Positions 47,668 to 57,329 of a DNA stretch of 64,000 nucleotides are shown piece by piece. This DNA comes from Spongiivirga citrea (lineage in GTDB: Bacteria; Bacteroidota; Bacteroidia; Flavobacteriales; Flavobacteriaceae), in the NCBI RefSeq assembly GCF_010671565.1, contig NZ_JAABOQ010000004.1, forward strand, positions 372,001 through 436,000. The letters are read 5' to 3'. The number at the start of each line of letters is the position of its first letter. Positions within the stretch are counted from its first letter, which is position 1. The notes below the pieces were generated by a model. It was not told the DNA's origin. It made no database searches and worked only from the letters and a program-made list of their open reading frames with translations. The translations under genes were made by a program, and so were the position numbers.

Positions 47668-50154
47668 TTAGTTATTTGATGGTAAATTATTATTTGAAAT
47701 TGAAATCTGTTGAGACTTCAAGCCTTCTGATTTAATATCTACAATAATCTCCCCTTCCTTTTTGGTTGATTGAAGTATCAATAAACATTTACCATTAAAA
47801 GCCTTTCTTTGATTTATTTTATTAGAGGACAAGTCTAATGGGTCTCCATTCTCTACTCCAATATTTTTTGCAGGTCCTTTGATATCAAAACTGATCAGGT
47901 TATCTGCATACGGAACGAAGTTTCCGTCTTTATCTAAAATATTTATTTCTAGATGGATACAACTGGTTCCTGTCGCCGCAACTTCTTTTTTATCAGAAAT
48001 CACTTCGATTTTTGCTGGTTTATGAGCGGTTTTATATACTTGCTGAGAGACTATTTTACCATCTGTTCTACCGATCGCCTTTAATTCTCCGGGAGTATAT
48101 GGTACATCCCATGACAGGTTCATTTTGTTATTAGTTGACTTAACACCTAGAGATTTTCCATTTAGAAATAGCTCTATTTCTTCACTATTAGCGTATACCC
48201 AGACAGGAATAATAGTCCCTTCTTTACCCGGCCATGTCCAATGTGGCAACATATGCACCATAGGTTCATCATTCCATTGACTTTTATAAAAATAATATGT
48301 ATCCTTTGGGAAACCACATAAGTCTACGATCCCAAAACTCCAGAACCTAGAGGGCCATTTCTTAATGGCTTCTCCTAGATAGTCAAATCCCGTCCATCGG
48401 AACTCGCCAGCAACATAAGCTAAGCTATCAGTCCTTCTCCAGGAATCCCGGGCTGATATCCTTACACTTGAATTATCATAAGAAGAAGAATAAAATTTAG
48501 AAAATTCAGGAAACACTTCTTCTTCAGTCAAATCAGGAACTGCTATTCCTTGCTGAGGACTTCGCATTTCAGTTTTTGTTTTATAAACGCCTCTCGTTTG
48601 GAAAGAATGAGGAATTTCAGTAGCTATAAATTTGCGATTTGGGTATTTTATTTTGTCTTTTTCATAGAAAACAGAACCACCTCCGCCGTTGTATCCAGCT
48701 ACATCTAGCAGATCTGAAAAACCTGTATCATTAGCCAAGTGCATAAAACAACATCCAGCAGTAATGGGACGAGTCGCGTCTAAGTCGCGAACAATTTCTA
48801 ATAAAGGTTTTAGGCGTTCTGGTCCCTCGGGATAACACTGATCGGGGATTTCATTACCAACACTCCACATAATTATAGAAGTATGATTCCGGTCCCTGAG
48901 AATTACATCTTTTAGGTCGCGTTTGGCCCATTTTTTAAAATTTTGATGGTATCCATATTTTACTTTTCCACGATTTTTATAATCTACCCATGGCCAAGAG
49001 GCAATCCATTCATCAAATACTTCATCCATTACCATAAATCCCATTTCATCACACATCTGATAAAATTCAGGTGAAAAAGGGTTATGTGCCGTTCGTATAG
49101 CATTACAACCCATTTCTTTTAGTATTTCTAATCTTCGGCGTAACACATCATCTGGTACCGCTGCCCCAACAGGTCCTCCATCTTGGTGATTGTTTACACC
49201 TTTTATCTTAATGTTTTTATCATTGAGCCAAAAACCCGTTTCCGCATCAAAACGTATACTTCGTATCCCGAACGGAGTGCTATCCATGTCGATCATATCA
49301 CCCTCCTGAAAAATTTTGTGTACTGCAGTATAAAGAACTGGGGTTTCGGGAGACCATAATTTGGGATTGGGCACCTGTACTTGGTGCTGTATAGAAATAG
49401 TATCTGCTGAGGGTATAACATTATCTAATTCTTCTTTCAACACTAATTGATTCTTCTCGTCATAAATATCAATTTGAATGCTTACTAAGTGATCCTCCGC
49501 ATTCTTATTACCAATTGAAGTTTGAATTCGGATATCAGCGTTTTCTTTTGAAATATTTGAAGAAGTGATATAAGTTCCCCATTGTGTCACAGAAACCTTG
49601 TTCTTAATTTCAAGCCAAACATTTCTATAAATGCCGCTTCCAGTATACCATCGAGCATTGGGTTGTTTTGAATTGTCAGCTTTTACCAGAATACTATTAT
49701 TTCCTGATTTCAGGTATGGTGATAAATCATAAGAAAAACCTACATATCCGTTAGGCCTTTTACCCAGATAGTGATTGTTGATCCATACTTCTGAGTCTTT
49801 ATAAATTCCATCAAAAGTAATAGAGACCAATTTGTTTTTCCAATCAGGATTGTACTTAAATGATTTTTGATACCATCCAACTCCTCCAGGAAAATATCCT
49901 CCGAAATGTCCAGATGGGTTTTCTTTAGATATCGTTCCTTCGATACTCCAATCGTGTGGCAACTGCACTGGTTTCCACTCTGTACTGACTAGTTCATTTT
50001 TAGAAACTGAGTCGCTCTCAAACAACTGGAACTGCCAATCACTATTAAAAAGTAATTTTTGTCTGATGAGTTCTTTTTTAGTTGTTTCAGAATTACAACC
50101 GATGAACAATATTGTCATCAATAGAAGTGTAATTTTTTTATGGCTATTTTTCAT
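47668..50154 (-). CDS. GH2 beta-glycosidase lipoprotein
   Basis: 828 residues from the ATG at 50154, chosen because it begins a lipoprotein signal with C20 (LFIGC); the longer frame runs into rhaM. Domain order: sugar-binding domain (LPHDWSIEGTI, WYQKSFKYN), Ig-like domain, (beta/alpha)8 barrel with IKGVNNHQDGGPVG, CNAIRTAHNPFSPEF and acid/base E435 in WSVGNEIP, then C-terminal beta domains. A nucleophile Glu is likely in FIATEIPHS. GH2 covers beta-galactosidase, beta-glucuronidase, beta-mannosidase and others; in this uronate/rhamnose locus glucuronidase or xylosidase-type action is as likely as galactosidase. It is 17 nt after rhaM. Confidence 0.92.
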   Translation of the reverse strand: MKNSHKKITLLLMTILFIGCNSETTKKELIRQKLLFNSDWQFQLFESDSVSKNELVSTEWKPVQLPHDWSIEGTISKENPSGHFGGYFPGGVGWYQKSFKYNPDWKNKLVSITFDGIYKDSEVWINNHYLGKRPNGYVGFSYDLSPYLKSGNNSILVKADNSKQPNARWYTGSGIYRNVWLEIKNKVSVTQWGTYITSSNISKENADIRIQTSIGNKNAEDHLVSIQIDIYDEKNQLVLKEELDNVIPSADTISIQHQVQVPNPKLWSPETPVLYTAVHKIFQEGDMIDMDSTPFGIRSIRFDAETGFWLNDKNIKIKGVNNHQDGGPVGAAVPDDVLRRRLEILKEMGCNAIRTAHNPFSPEFYQMCDEMGFMVMDEVFDEWIASWPWVDYKNRGKVKYGYHQNFKKWAKRDLKDVILRDRNHTSIIMWSVGNEIPDQCYPEGPERLKPLLEIVRDLDATRPITAGCCFMHLANDTGFSDLLDVAGYNGGGGSVFYEKDKIKYPNRKFIATEIPHSFQTRGVYKTKTEMRSPQQGIAVPDLTEEEVFPEFSKFYSSSYDNSSVRISARDSWRRTDSLAYVAGEFRWTGFDYLGEAIKKWPSRFWSFGIVDLCGFPKDTYYFYKSQWNDEPMVHMLPHWTWPGKEGTIIPVWVYANSEEIELFLNGKSLGVKSTNNKMNLSWDVPYTPGELKAIGRTDGKIVSQQVYKTAHKPAKIEVISDKKEVAATGTSCIHLEINILDKDGNFVPYADNLISFDIKGPAKNIGVENGDPLDLSSNKINQRKAFNGKCLLILQSTKKEGEIIVDIKSEGLKSQQISISNNNLPSNN

Positions 50155-50171
50155 TGACAAGGAGTATAATG

Positions 50172-50486
50172 TTAGTGTAAGTAGAAAACCTCTTCTAACG
50201 GAGTAGATACTGGTGATTGATCTGGGTTCACCTCCATAATGTCTGCCATGTACCTCCACCACTTCTGTACAATCTGATTATTGACCAAATCTTGCGAACC
50301 ACTATTACCAATCACCTTTTGAAATGCAAAAAGGGTCTCCGTTTCTTTGTCAAAAAAAATAGAATACTCTCGAACGCCAACGGCATTCAACAATTCTTTC
50401 AGTTCTGGCCAAATCTCACGATGACGTTTTTGATACTCATCTTTGGTACCTTTTTTCAGTTTCATTTTAAAAGCAAGTCGTTGCAT
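50172..50486 (-). CDS. rhaM: L-rhamnose mutarotase
   Basis: 104 residues, the exact family size. MQRLAFKMKLKKGTKDEYQK, the active-site region HREIWPELKELL, YSIFFDKETETLFAF and the C-terminal KWWRYMADIM are the RhaM (DUF718) signature with the conserved His and Trp-Trp pair. It interconverts alpha and beta anomers of L-rhamnose in the cytoplasm. It lies between the PF05426 protein (39 nt) and GH2 (17 nt). No rhamnose isomerase, kinase or aldolase is in the window, so the rest of rhamnose catabolism is elsewhere. Its presence is direct support for a rhamnose-containing substrate. Confidence 0.95.
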   Translation of the reverse strand: MQRLAFKMKLKKGTKDEYQKRHREIWPELKELLNAVGVREYSIFFDKETETLFAFQKVIGNSGSQDLVNNQIVQKWWRYMADIMEVNPDQSPVSTPLEEVFYLH

Positions 50487-50525
50487 GAATTTTATGATCT
50501 GATTTTATTAGTATTTCTAAGCCAC

Positions 50526-51761
50526 CTATTGACATGTGTACAGTAACTCTTGGATAGACTTTGGTTTTATATCACTGACGCTACACAATTCGTTATCATT
50601 GAAGATGCTACCTGCTCGATTGAATAATAATTTTAATCGTTTTCTCGCTTTTTGTTCACTGTGTATTTGTTGATAGTTCCAGTTTTTTTCACCAGAAGCA
50701 TACGGTTTTAAAAATTGATATGCCATTTGAATACCACCACCATTTTCGGCTGTATAGCTCCATAAATCAACACCTAGTTTTTTACCAAAATAGGCCAAGG
50801 TCGTGAAGCCACTTAAATTCATAGTGCTGTAAGAAAGTGATTTTGTTCTTTCTAGTTCATGTGGTTGTTTACCATCTGCTTCAATTTGCTTGGCTATTCT
50901 TGTGGTTTTGGCAGCTTCCAGCACTTCTTTGGCTTCTTTCTCCTTATCTAAAAATAGCATAATACTAATGACCTGAGCATCATAATAAGTAGCGTGATTA
51001 TTTTTGGTATTCTTTTCAAAAATGCCATTCTTACTTGTTTGAAGCCACTTTAGATATGCTTCAAACCACTTTCTGAGCTTACTACTTGTTTCCTGATCAA
51101 GTTTATTTTCTAATTCTAACAGTTCAATGGCAGTAATAACATTGCTAATACCAGCAAATTCTATGATCCCAATACCCCTGCCATTGTTCCTACCCGGAAT
51201 TCCTTGTGCATAATTCAGATTGGGGTTCATTTTTGTATTTGTATTGATAAACCATGTTTCAAGCAATTCAATAGTTTTTTTAGCATATTTATTCTTACCC
51301 GAAAAATAGTATGCAAACGCTAGCGTACTTGTATTACTAAACATCTTATTTTTAGTTTCTAAATCGGTGCTGCTATCACGCGTCAATGGGTTTATTTCAC
51401 CATCTCTTCGTATCCAGGGGAGGCCGTCTGCTTTGTCAGGATCGGGCCACCAATAGGGTCCTAAGCTTAGATAGTCGTGCTTGTCACCACTAACCGGTTT
51501 TTGTTTCTTGTATACAACGCTAAAAACACCTTCCTGAAGTTTCTTATCTGCTTTTTTCAATAATTTTTTAAGTATCTTTTTATAGGGAACTTCACCTTCC
51601 TGCATATTTTGTTTTATCTCTTCTAAACGCTGAAAATCAATATTTGTGAGTCCTCTTTGGCTTTTATTACTTCTGTTTTGCCCAGTTACCGAAACATGTA
51701 TGAATAGACTGCTTACAATACAAAACACTAGTAAGTGATCTTTAAAATTTCTTCTTTTCAT
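50526..51761 (-). CDS. alginate-lyase-domain (PF05426) protein
   Basis: 411 residues from the ATG at 51761 (MKRRNFKDHLLVF), which starts a good signal peptide (cut near VTGQN); a start 14 codons upstream is possible but adds a polar tail. The PF05426 (alpha/alpha) toroid is clear: DYLSLGPYWWPDPDK, STLAFAYYFSGKNKYA, LNYAQGIPGRNNGRGIG, NNHATYYDAQVIS and ELERTKSLSYSTMNL. Members (PL5, PL38 and unclassified) cleave alginate, glucuronan or related uronate chains by beta-elimination with Asn/His/Tyr residues, consistent with NNHATYYD. It lies between a sulfatase and rhaM. Substrate is most likely a uronate-containing oligosaccharide here. Confidence 0.88.
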   Translation of the reverse strand: MKRRNFKDHLLVFCIVSSLFIHVSVTGQNRSNKSQRGLTNIDFQRLEEIKQNMQEGEVPYKKILKKLLKKADKKLQEGVFSVVYKKQKPVSGDKHDYLSLGPYWWPDPDKADGLPWIRRDGEINPLTRDSSTDLETKNKMFSNTSTLAFAYYFSGKNKYAKKTIELLETWFINTNTKMNPNLNYAQGIPGRNNGRGIGIIEFAGISNVITAIELLELENKLDQETSSKLRKWFEAYLKWLQTSKNGIFEKNTKNNHATYYDAQVISIMLFLDKEKEAKEVLEAAKTTRIAKQIEADGKQPHELERTKSLSYSTMNLSGFTTLAYFGKKLGVDLWSYTAENGGGIQMAYQFLKPYASGEKNWNYQQIHSEQKARKRLKLLFNRAGSIFNDNELCSVSDIKPKSIQELLYTCQ

Positions 51762-51806
51762 AAATATGTTTTCTATTAAAATATGCCATTTTCTATCTGG
51801 CAAACA

Positions 51807-53561
51807 TTATTCTATTTCTGAGGTTGTCATCTCGACGACATCACTCGGTTTAAAACCAATGCGATGTGCCTGCACCACTATTTCGGTATCTTCTTCAACA
51901 GCAAATGGTTGCTGATAAATACTCCAACTATCAGGAAATTTCCCCTCTTTTGTTTTTATTTTATAGCCAATCGAAGCTCCATTTGTGGTACAACTTATGA
52001 TTACTTCCCCGTTTGAAATTGCGATTTTTGGTATAGCCGTACTTGGTTGGCTATCTTTACCTTTCCATAATTGATCTATCAACTGCTTTTCGGTTTTTTT
52101 GGGCTCGTCATCAATACTTTTCAACCATCTGTCCATTTCGGCTCTTAATTCTATGAGTTTTTCCCTGTTAGCAGGATTCTCGGCCAAATTCACTAGCTCA
52201 TGAGGGTCTTTTCCACAATCAAATAATTCTTCAACCGGTTTTTTAGCCCTAAACCATTGCTTTTGAGGCTCATCTAATTTATCTTCCTCTCGTAATTCTA
52301 ATAATTCTTGCATGGTAGGTATTCTTTCTCGATAACTGACAGGTAAGTAATATCCTTGGTCAGGACGGTAATTTCTAATGTACTTAAACTGTTCATCGCG
52401 AACAGCCCGAATAACATCGGTAAATGCATCAAAACGATCCGCAGCGGCATGAATATAGTCCCGGTTATTTTTGGATTTATACTTGCCTAAGAAAGCTTTT
52501 CCTTGCAGGTATTCCGGTGGATTAATTCCTATTAGCGATAATAATGTTGGAGCAAAATCAACAAAACTTACTAGCTGTTCATCTTTGGTCCCTGCTCTCA
52601 TTTTTTTTGGAAACCTAATAATCATTGGTGTATTCAAGCCAGAATCATAAATGAGTCGTTTTTGCCTAGGTAAAGGTCCCCCGTGGTCTCCATAAAAAAA
52701 GATGATCGTATTTTCGAGTAAACCATCATCTTCTAACTGTTTTAAAATAGCACCTAGCTGCTTATCCATCGCAGCGATATTGTTATATACTTTCCAAAGA
52801 TCATGTCGCACAACTTGAGTATTTGGTAAATATGGTGGTATCTTGAATTTTGTTTTTTTAGGCAGATATACTGGAGTTTCTTCTGTCGTCATTTTCCCCG
52901 ATTTCCACGTGTATGTTCTATCACCGCCTTTGTGATGTCTAGTTTCGACATACTTATGACCATATGGTTCAAAGAGCCCAGACTCATGCGTTTCAGTAAA
53001 ATTAAAGACTGAAAAAAATGGCTGGCCTTTTTTTCGATTTCGCCAATGCGCATATGGACTACTTTCGTCCCAAGCAGTTCTAGGAGCTTTAAATTGGTAA
53101 TCTGTCTTATAATTATTGGTGCAGTAATAGCCTTGCATTCGAAGCAATTCACTGATCATTTTTACTTCCGAGGGTGGAATTGCTTCATACGCCGGCAATC
53201 CTGTTGTCTCCATATATGAATTAGTTCGCATATGATTTGCTCCAATACTTGAAGGATACATACCAGTTGCAATAGCGGCCCTGCTCGGAGCGCAAACTCC
53301 AGAAGTAGAATAAAGATTCGGATACACAACCCCTTCTTGTGCTAAACGACTTAAATTAGGAGTTACTATGGTTGAATCACCAAAGGAAGGAATGTAAGCA
53401 CCCATATCTTCTGTTACTAACCATAGAATGTTGGGTCTTTCTGGTAAAGAAATAGATATTTCTTTTTCCTTTTTGTTTGATTGACATCCAATAAAGAGGC
53501 CTATAGCCAATAAAAAAATTGCTAAAATTCTTCTCTTCAAAATAATCATTCTCTCTTCCAA
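51807..53561 (-). CDS. sulfatase, family S1 (heparan N-sulfatase-like), lipoprotein
   Basis: 584 residues; lipobox LFIGC puts the lipidated Cys at 26 if M1 is used (a start at Met5 is also possible). The formylglycine site is C90 in SGVCAPSRAAIATGMYP, a proper C-x-P-S-R motif. Metal-site blocks WLVTEDMGAYIP and FFYGDHGGPLPRQK are present. The overall pattern is that of the sulfamidase/S1_8 group. The C-terminal 70 residues form an extra beta domain (SNGEVIISCTTNGASIGYKI), which may bind substrate. It ends 45 nt before the PF05426 gene and has a 178-bp upstream gap, so it may start a transcription unit running to rhaM and GH2. Confidence 0.9.
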   Translation of the reverse strand: MEERMIILKRRILAIFLLAIGLFIGCQSNKKEKEISISLPERPNILWLVTEDMGAYIPSFGDSTIVTPNLSRLAQEGVVYPNLYSTSGVCAPSRAAIATGMYPSSIGANHMRTNSYMETTGLPAYEAIPPSEVKMISELLRMQGYYCTNNYKTDYQFKAPRTAWDESSPYAHWRNRKKGQPFFSVFNFTETHESGLFEPYGHKYVETRHHKGGDRTYTWKSGKMTTEETPVYLPKKTKFKIPPYLPNTQVVRHDLWKVYNNIAAMDKQLGAILKQLEDDGLLENTIIFFYGDHGGPLPRQKRLIYDSGLNTPMIIRFPKKMRAGTKDEQLVSFVDFAPTLLSLIGINPPEYLQGKAFLGKYKSKNNRDYIHAAADRFDAFTDVIRAVRDEQFKYIRNYRPDQGYYLPVSYRERIPTMQELLELREEDKLDEPQKQWFRAKKPVEELFDCGKDPHELVNLAENPANREKLIELRAEMDRWLKSIDDEPKKTEKQLIDQLWKGKDSQPSTAIPKIAISNGEVIISCTTNGASIGYKIKTKEGKFPDSWSIYQQPFAVEEDTEIVVQAHRIGFKPSDVVEMTTSEIE

Positions 53562-53739
53562 TTTATTATCCCCTAGGCTTTTGTTTTCTTACTAATTACG
53601 CACTAATAAGGATCCTTGTACTCTCAAATATGTATTAAATCCTCTCTAATTTTACCAGGTAAGATTTACTTATTCCATCAATACTAATAATGGTCGTAGT
53701 AGCCTCAATGAACATAGCGAAATTGTTCTGTTGTTTGTT

Positions 53740-56700
53740 TCAAAGTTCATTCTCTTGTCTTAGAATCACAGGTCCTATTAAACCTGAAACCTCTAATTTA
53801 GTTTCATCCTTTTTAGGTGGATTTGTAGTCCAGGTTTTCTTTTCTGTTTCTGGTCGTGAATTATCAAAAATTAATTGATTGCGCCATGTATTCGTTACTT
53901 TTACCTGAATTTGATTCTCACCAACCTTTACTGCATTCGTAATATCAAAAGTAAAAGGAGGTGCCCATTTTACTCCAATTTTTTTATCGTTACACCATAG
54001 TTCTGCAATATTTGCAACCTTGCCTAGATCTACAATGGTATTTCTTTCTGTTTCTTCTAAATCAAATGATTTTAAATATGCAATTGTTCCTGAATAATGT
54101 TTTACAGCATTATTATCAAATAGTGTAAGGGATTTTAAGTCTGTTATATCTAAAGAGTCTGGTGTATCCCAACCTTTATCAAAATGCAATGTCCAATCAG
54201 TTTGAAGCGATATGTCTTTAACGGTTATTTTTTTTGTTTCTATAATCCCATCTTGATGAAAATTATACTCACCGGATTTTGAAGCTATAATTTCGTCTCC
54301 TCTAAATGATAGCTTTGGTAAGCCTTTTGTATCATGTATATTAAACCATCCTGTTTCTGAATTTAAAATAATACTGTCGTTATATGTTACTTTGGAAGCG
54401 TATGGTTTTTTATCTCCTTTTGAAAGTACTACAATAGTGCTTCCGCTAGGGTCAAAAGACAATACTACATTTGTTCTATCCTTTACTACACTCCAAATTT
54501 TGGCTTCTTCTTGCTCTCCATTAAAAGCGTTCCATATTTGAGGATTAACATTTGTTGCTCTAAAGCTTAGGGCAACATCCAATGGTTTATCGTGATTTGA
54601 AGCAATAAAGTAGATATGTGCGTCGGTTGTTTCCCTATGTATCCACTTGATATTCAATCCATCAGGAACAATAACATCTTGAGCTATTCGTTCTGCCTTA
54701 AGTACTTCATCCAACGATGTTCCCCAATATACTTTGCCTTTACCAACATGCTTCACGCCTTTTATCGTATCATCCCATAAGGTGTTTGCTATGGCATGCA
54801 GTGCTTTTAAATCATTTTCATCATCCATTAAACTAGGGGAGTCCACAGGTTTATCACCAACTATTACAGCTCCGGCCATCACCAACTCTTCTAATTTTTT
54901 AGCTGTTGACAATACCATGTCTTTGGCATCCCTTAATGTAATGATTCGGTAATCACCAGCATTCTCCACATGAATTTTACCATCTTGTACACTAAGTTTT
55001 TCGTGTAAAATTTCGGCGTTCAAATAATCAAAGCGATAGCCTTTGGGGAAGTAATCCAAATCGAATGGTGGACGTTCAAAATGATCGCCATAATAACATA
55101 AAACGTCTGCTACGTACTCTCCTTGTTGCAATACGTATTGATTACGCGAGAGATAGTCTGTCCAATCTGACATATATTTCCACCATGTTTGCTCCCTCAC
55201 CAAAGGAAACCCAATACGACTACCAAAGCTAGAACCGGGAAATACATCGGTTTGTGGAGTATGGGAAAACGTATGAAATACCAAGTGATTAACCCCTTTG
55301 GTAAAATTATAATCGATTAAGGATTTTACTGAAAAAGGATGCTCTTTCCATTGTACCCCTATCTGAGTGCAAGCCTCAGCGGCCAACATGGGTTTATTGT
55401 ACAAATGTGTAGCAGATGCCGCCGAAAAAATGGGCTTTGCATATTCATTTTGATTTGATGGTGGTTGTGGATACCAAAATTCGGTCATGGGAATATCACT
55501 TACCCCATAATATCGCATAGGATCGATAGGTAATACTTCGCCTCCCGCCCCCTCGGTATATACTTCTGCACCCATATCATGTGCTACTGTAGCAAAGTGT
55601 TTAAAAAAATTATCGATGTAAACTTCATCCATCGTTTGGCGAAGGTCTCTCAAAAACTTGCTAGACACTTCTTCACTTCCAACTATATAGCCCATAGTTG
55701 CCGGTAAATACGTTTTCATGCTATAACCCCTGCGTTGTTCGAACTCATTAAACATATCTTCAGAGTTCATTGTCCAGGTAGGGATAAAACTCTCCCAACT
55801 ATCAATTAACAAGCCATGTAATTTGCCATCGCCAATAGGTCCGCCATCTTTAATCAGCTTGCCAATCATTCCATTTCGCAAGTGGTTTTCAATAGCAATC
55901 TTATCTAATTTACTCGATTCCCATCCTGTGGCCTCGGGTACAGCTGGCTTATTGGTTCGTCGCATATTTACATGTCCAAAACGAACAATAGTCCAATTTC
56001 CTTCAGGTACATCCCAAGTTAGTTTACCGGTAGTACTTAACTTATTTGTTAAATTGATGATTTCCTCAGGTTTAATAATGGTATTTTCTGAGTAATTGTA
56101 TTTAATGTTTTTTTCCAGACTACGCATTGCTTTGGCAGACTTAGATTCGTGATTGTGCAATCGGGGTTTTGAGGTTAAACGGATAAATTCCGGCATAATA
56201 CTGTGGGTACCTTCAAAAGTAAAGACAAATTCATTTGAAGTAGTTTCTTGTAATCCTAAAGTGAGGTGTAACTGCCGATCGCTCCAATTTCCATCAGGGA
56301 AATTAATCGTAGTGATATCTGTTAGTTGAGCATTTAAAACAGCTTCTACCCTAATTTTTACATCCACAATAGGGTATTGTTTGTCCATTATAATGTGTCT
56401 TATGGGAGGAAATACAATGGAGCGCAATGTAACTGGTTCATCAAATTTTATCTTCACCCAAGTATCATAGTCATTTACTTTTGATATGCCCTGGCTTCTA
56501 TATTCATCTAAAGATTTAGCGAGCCTTGTTGTTCTATCGGTAACAATGATTTTTGAATTTGGATTGAACATATCCATCCACGGCACAATTGTATTGTTAC
56601 TTTCAACTTTTGAAGGAGATAGTATGTCTAAATCATCACCATCTGGTGTTGGAAATGCTAAAACTTGTACATCTTTATAATCATAATCAGGTGTATGATA

Positions 56701-57219
56701 TAATGAATCAAGTTGAAGAACGTTTTCAAACTTTGTATTTCCGGATACCCTATATACAGATTCTACAATTTCCCGTTGCGCTTCTGCTGCAGGTACCCAA
56801 GGCCCGCCTGTCATAGACCAGCCCGGGCAATTTTGCATCGTGAATTTTAAACCTAAACGTTGACATTCATCAGCAGCATGACGTATCATATCTTCCCATT
56901 CCGGTGATAAAATTTTAATAGAATCAACCTTAGGATAAGCCCCTCCTGCTTTATTGAACAAGTGTATCCCTTGTAAACCAGCTCTCTTAATGGCTTCTAA
57001 ATCTAAAGTTAAACCCTCTTTACTAATATTATTTCCGATAAGATGAAACCAGGTTTCCGGCCTATATTGAATTCGCGGCAACTTGAAGTTTTGACTTAGT
57101 TCTTCAAAAGTAGGAGTATCATCTTCTTCAATACTCGTCGTGTTTTCGTTAAAAGGTTGACAACTAAGGTAAACAAGGCATGAAAATAAAAAGAAAAGTG
57201 GTAAACATTTAGATTTCAT
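53740..57219 (-). CDS. GH106 alpha-L-rhamnosidase lipoprotein
   Basis: 1159 residues, a usual GH106 size. The lipobox YLSC gives C20. Family blocks are plain: YRPETWFHLIGNNISKEGLT, LDLEAIKRAGLQGIHLF, MQNCPGWSMTGGPWV, GLLIDSWESFIPTW, EVYTEGAGGEVLPIDP and AAEACTQIGVQWKEHPF. The C-terminal beta-sandwich (RNTIVDLGKVANIAELW, NQIQVKVTNTWRNQLI) is also typical. Known members remove alpha-L-rhamnose from rhamnogalacturonan and other rhamnosides. A second rhamnosidase of a different family (GH78) is 9 kb away, so the substrate probably has rhamnose in more than one linkage or modification. Confidence 0.92.
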   Translation of the reverse strand: MKSKCLPLFFLFSCLVYLSCQPFNENTTSIEEDDTPTFEELSQNFKLPRIQYRPETWFHLIGNNISKEGLTLDLEAIKRAGLQGIHLFNKAGGAYPKVDSIKILSPEWEDMIRHAADECQRLGLKFTMQNCPGWSMTGGPWVPAAEAQREIVESVYRVSGNTKFENVLQLDSLYHTPDYDYKDVQVLAFPTPDGDDLDILSPSKVESNNTIVPWMDMFNPNSKIIVTDRTTRLAKSLDEYRSQGISKVNDYDTWVKIKFDEPVTLRSIVFPPIRHIIMDKQYPIVDVKIRVEAVLNAQLTDITTINFPDGNWSDRQLHLTLGLQETTSNEFVFTFEGTHSIMPEFIRLTSKPRLHNHESKSAKAMRSLEKNIKYNYSENTIIKPEEIINLTNKLSTTGKLTWDVPEGNWTIVRFGHVNMRRTNKPAVPEATGWESSKLDKIAIENHLRNGMIGKLIKDGGPIGDGKLHGLLIDSWESFIPTWTMNSEDMFNEFEQRRGYSMKTYLPATMGYIVGSEEVSSKFLRDLRQTMDEVYIDNFFKHFATVAHDMGAEVYTEGAGGEVLPIDPMRYYGVSDIPMTEFWYPQPPSNQNEYAKPIFSAASATHLYNKPMLAAEACTQIGVQWKEHPFSVKSLIDYNFTKGVNHLVFHTFSHTPQTDVFPGSSFGSRIGFPLVREQTWWKYMSDWTDYLSRNQYVLQQGEYVADVLCYYGDHFERPPFDLDYFPKGYRFDYLNAEILHEKLSVQDGKIHVENAGDYRIITLRDAKDMVLSTAKKLEELVMAGAVIVGDKPVDSPSLMDDENDLKALHAIANTLWDDTIKGVKHVGKGKVYWGTSLDEVLKAERIAQDVIVPDGLNIKWIHRETTDAHIYFIASNHDKPLDVALSFRATNVNPQIWNAFNGEQEEAKIWSVVKDRTNVVLSFDPSGSTIVVLSKGDKKPYASKVTYNDSIILNSETGWFNIHDTKGLPKLSFRGDEIIASKSGEYNFHQDGIIETKKITVKDISLQTDWTLHFDKGWDTPDSLDITDLKSLTLFDNNAVKHYSGTIAYLKSFDLEETERNTIVDLGKVANIAELWCNDKKIGVKWAPPFTFDITNAVKVGENQIQVKVTNTWRNQLIFDNSRPETEKKTWTTNPPKKDETKLEVSGLIGPVILRQENEL

Positions 57220-57329
57220 TTTACTACATTATTTATCACTTAAAGATAAACAACACGCTACTAGAACTATCCTGTTTTGTCCTGCTACATTCATAGTAAT
57301 TGCAGATAATTAAAAAATCAAATAAGTCT

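Noticed and set aside
50155-50262. 36-codon extension of GH2 into the rhaM reading region
   Set aside because: It overlaps the end of rhaM in another frame and precedes a clean lipoprotein start at 50154.
53620-53640. AAGGATCCTT palindrome in the gap before the heparan sulfatase-like gene
   Set aside because: Ten symmetric bases in a 178-bp gap, with no related copy elsewhere, is within chance expectation.
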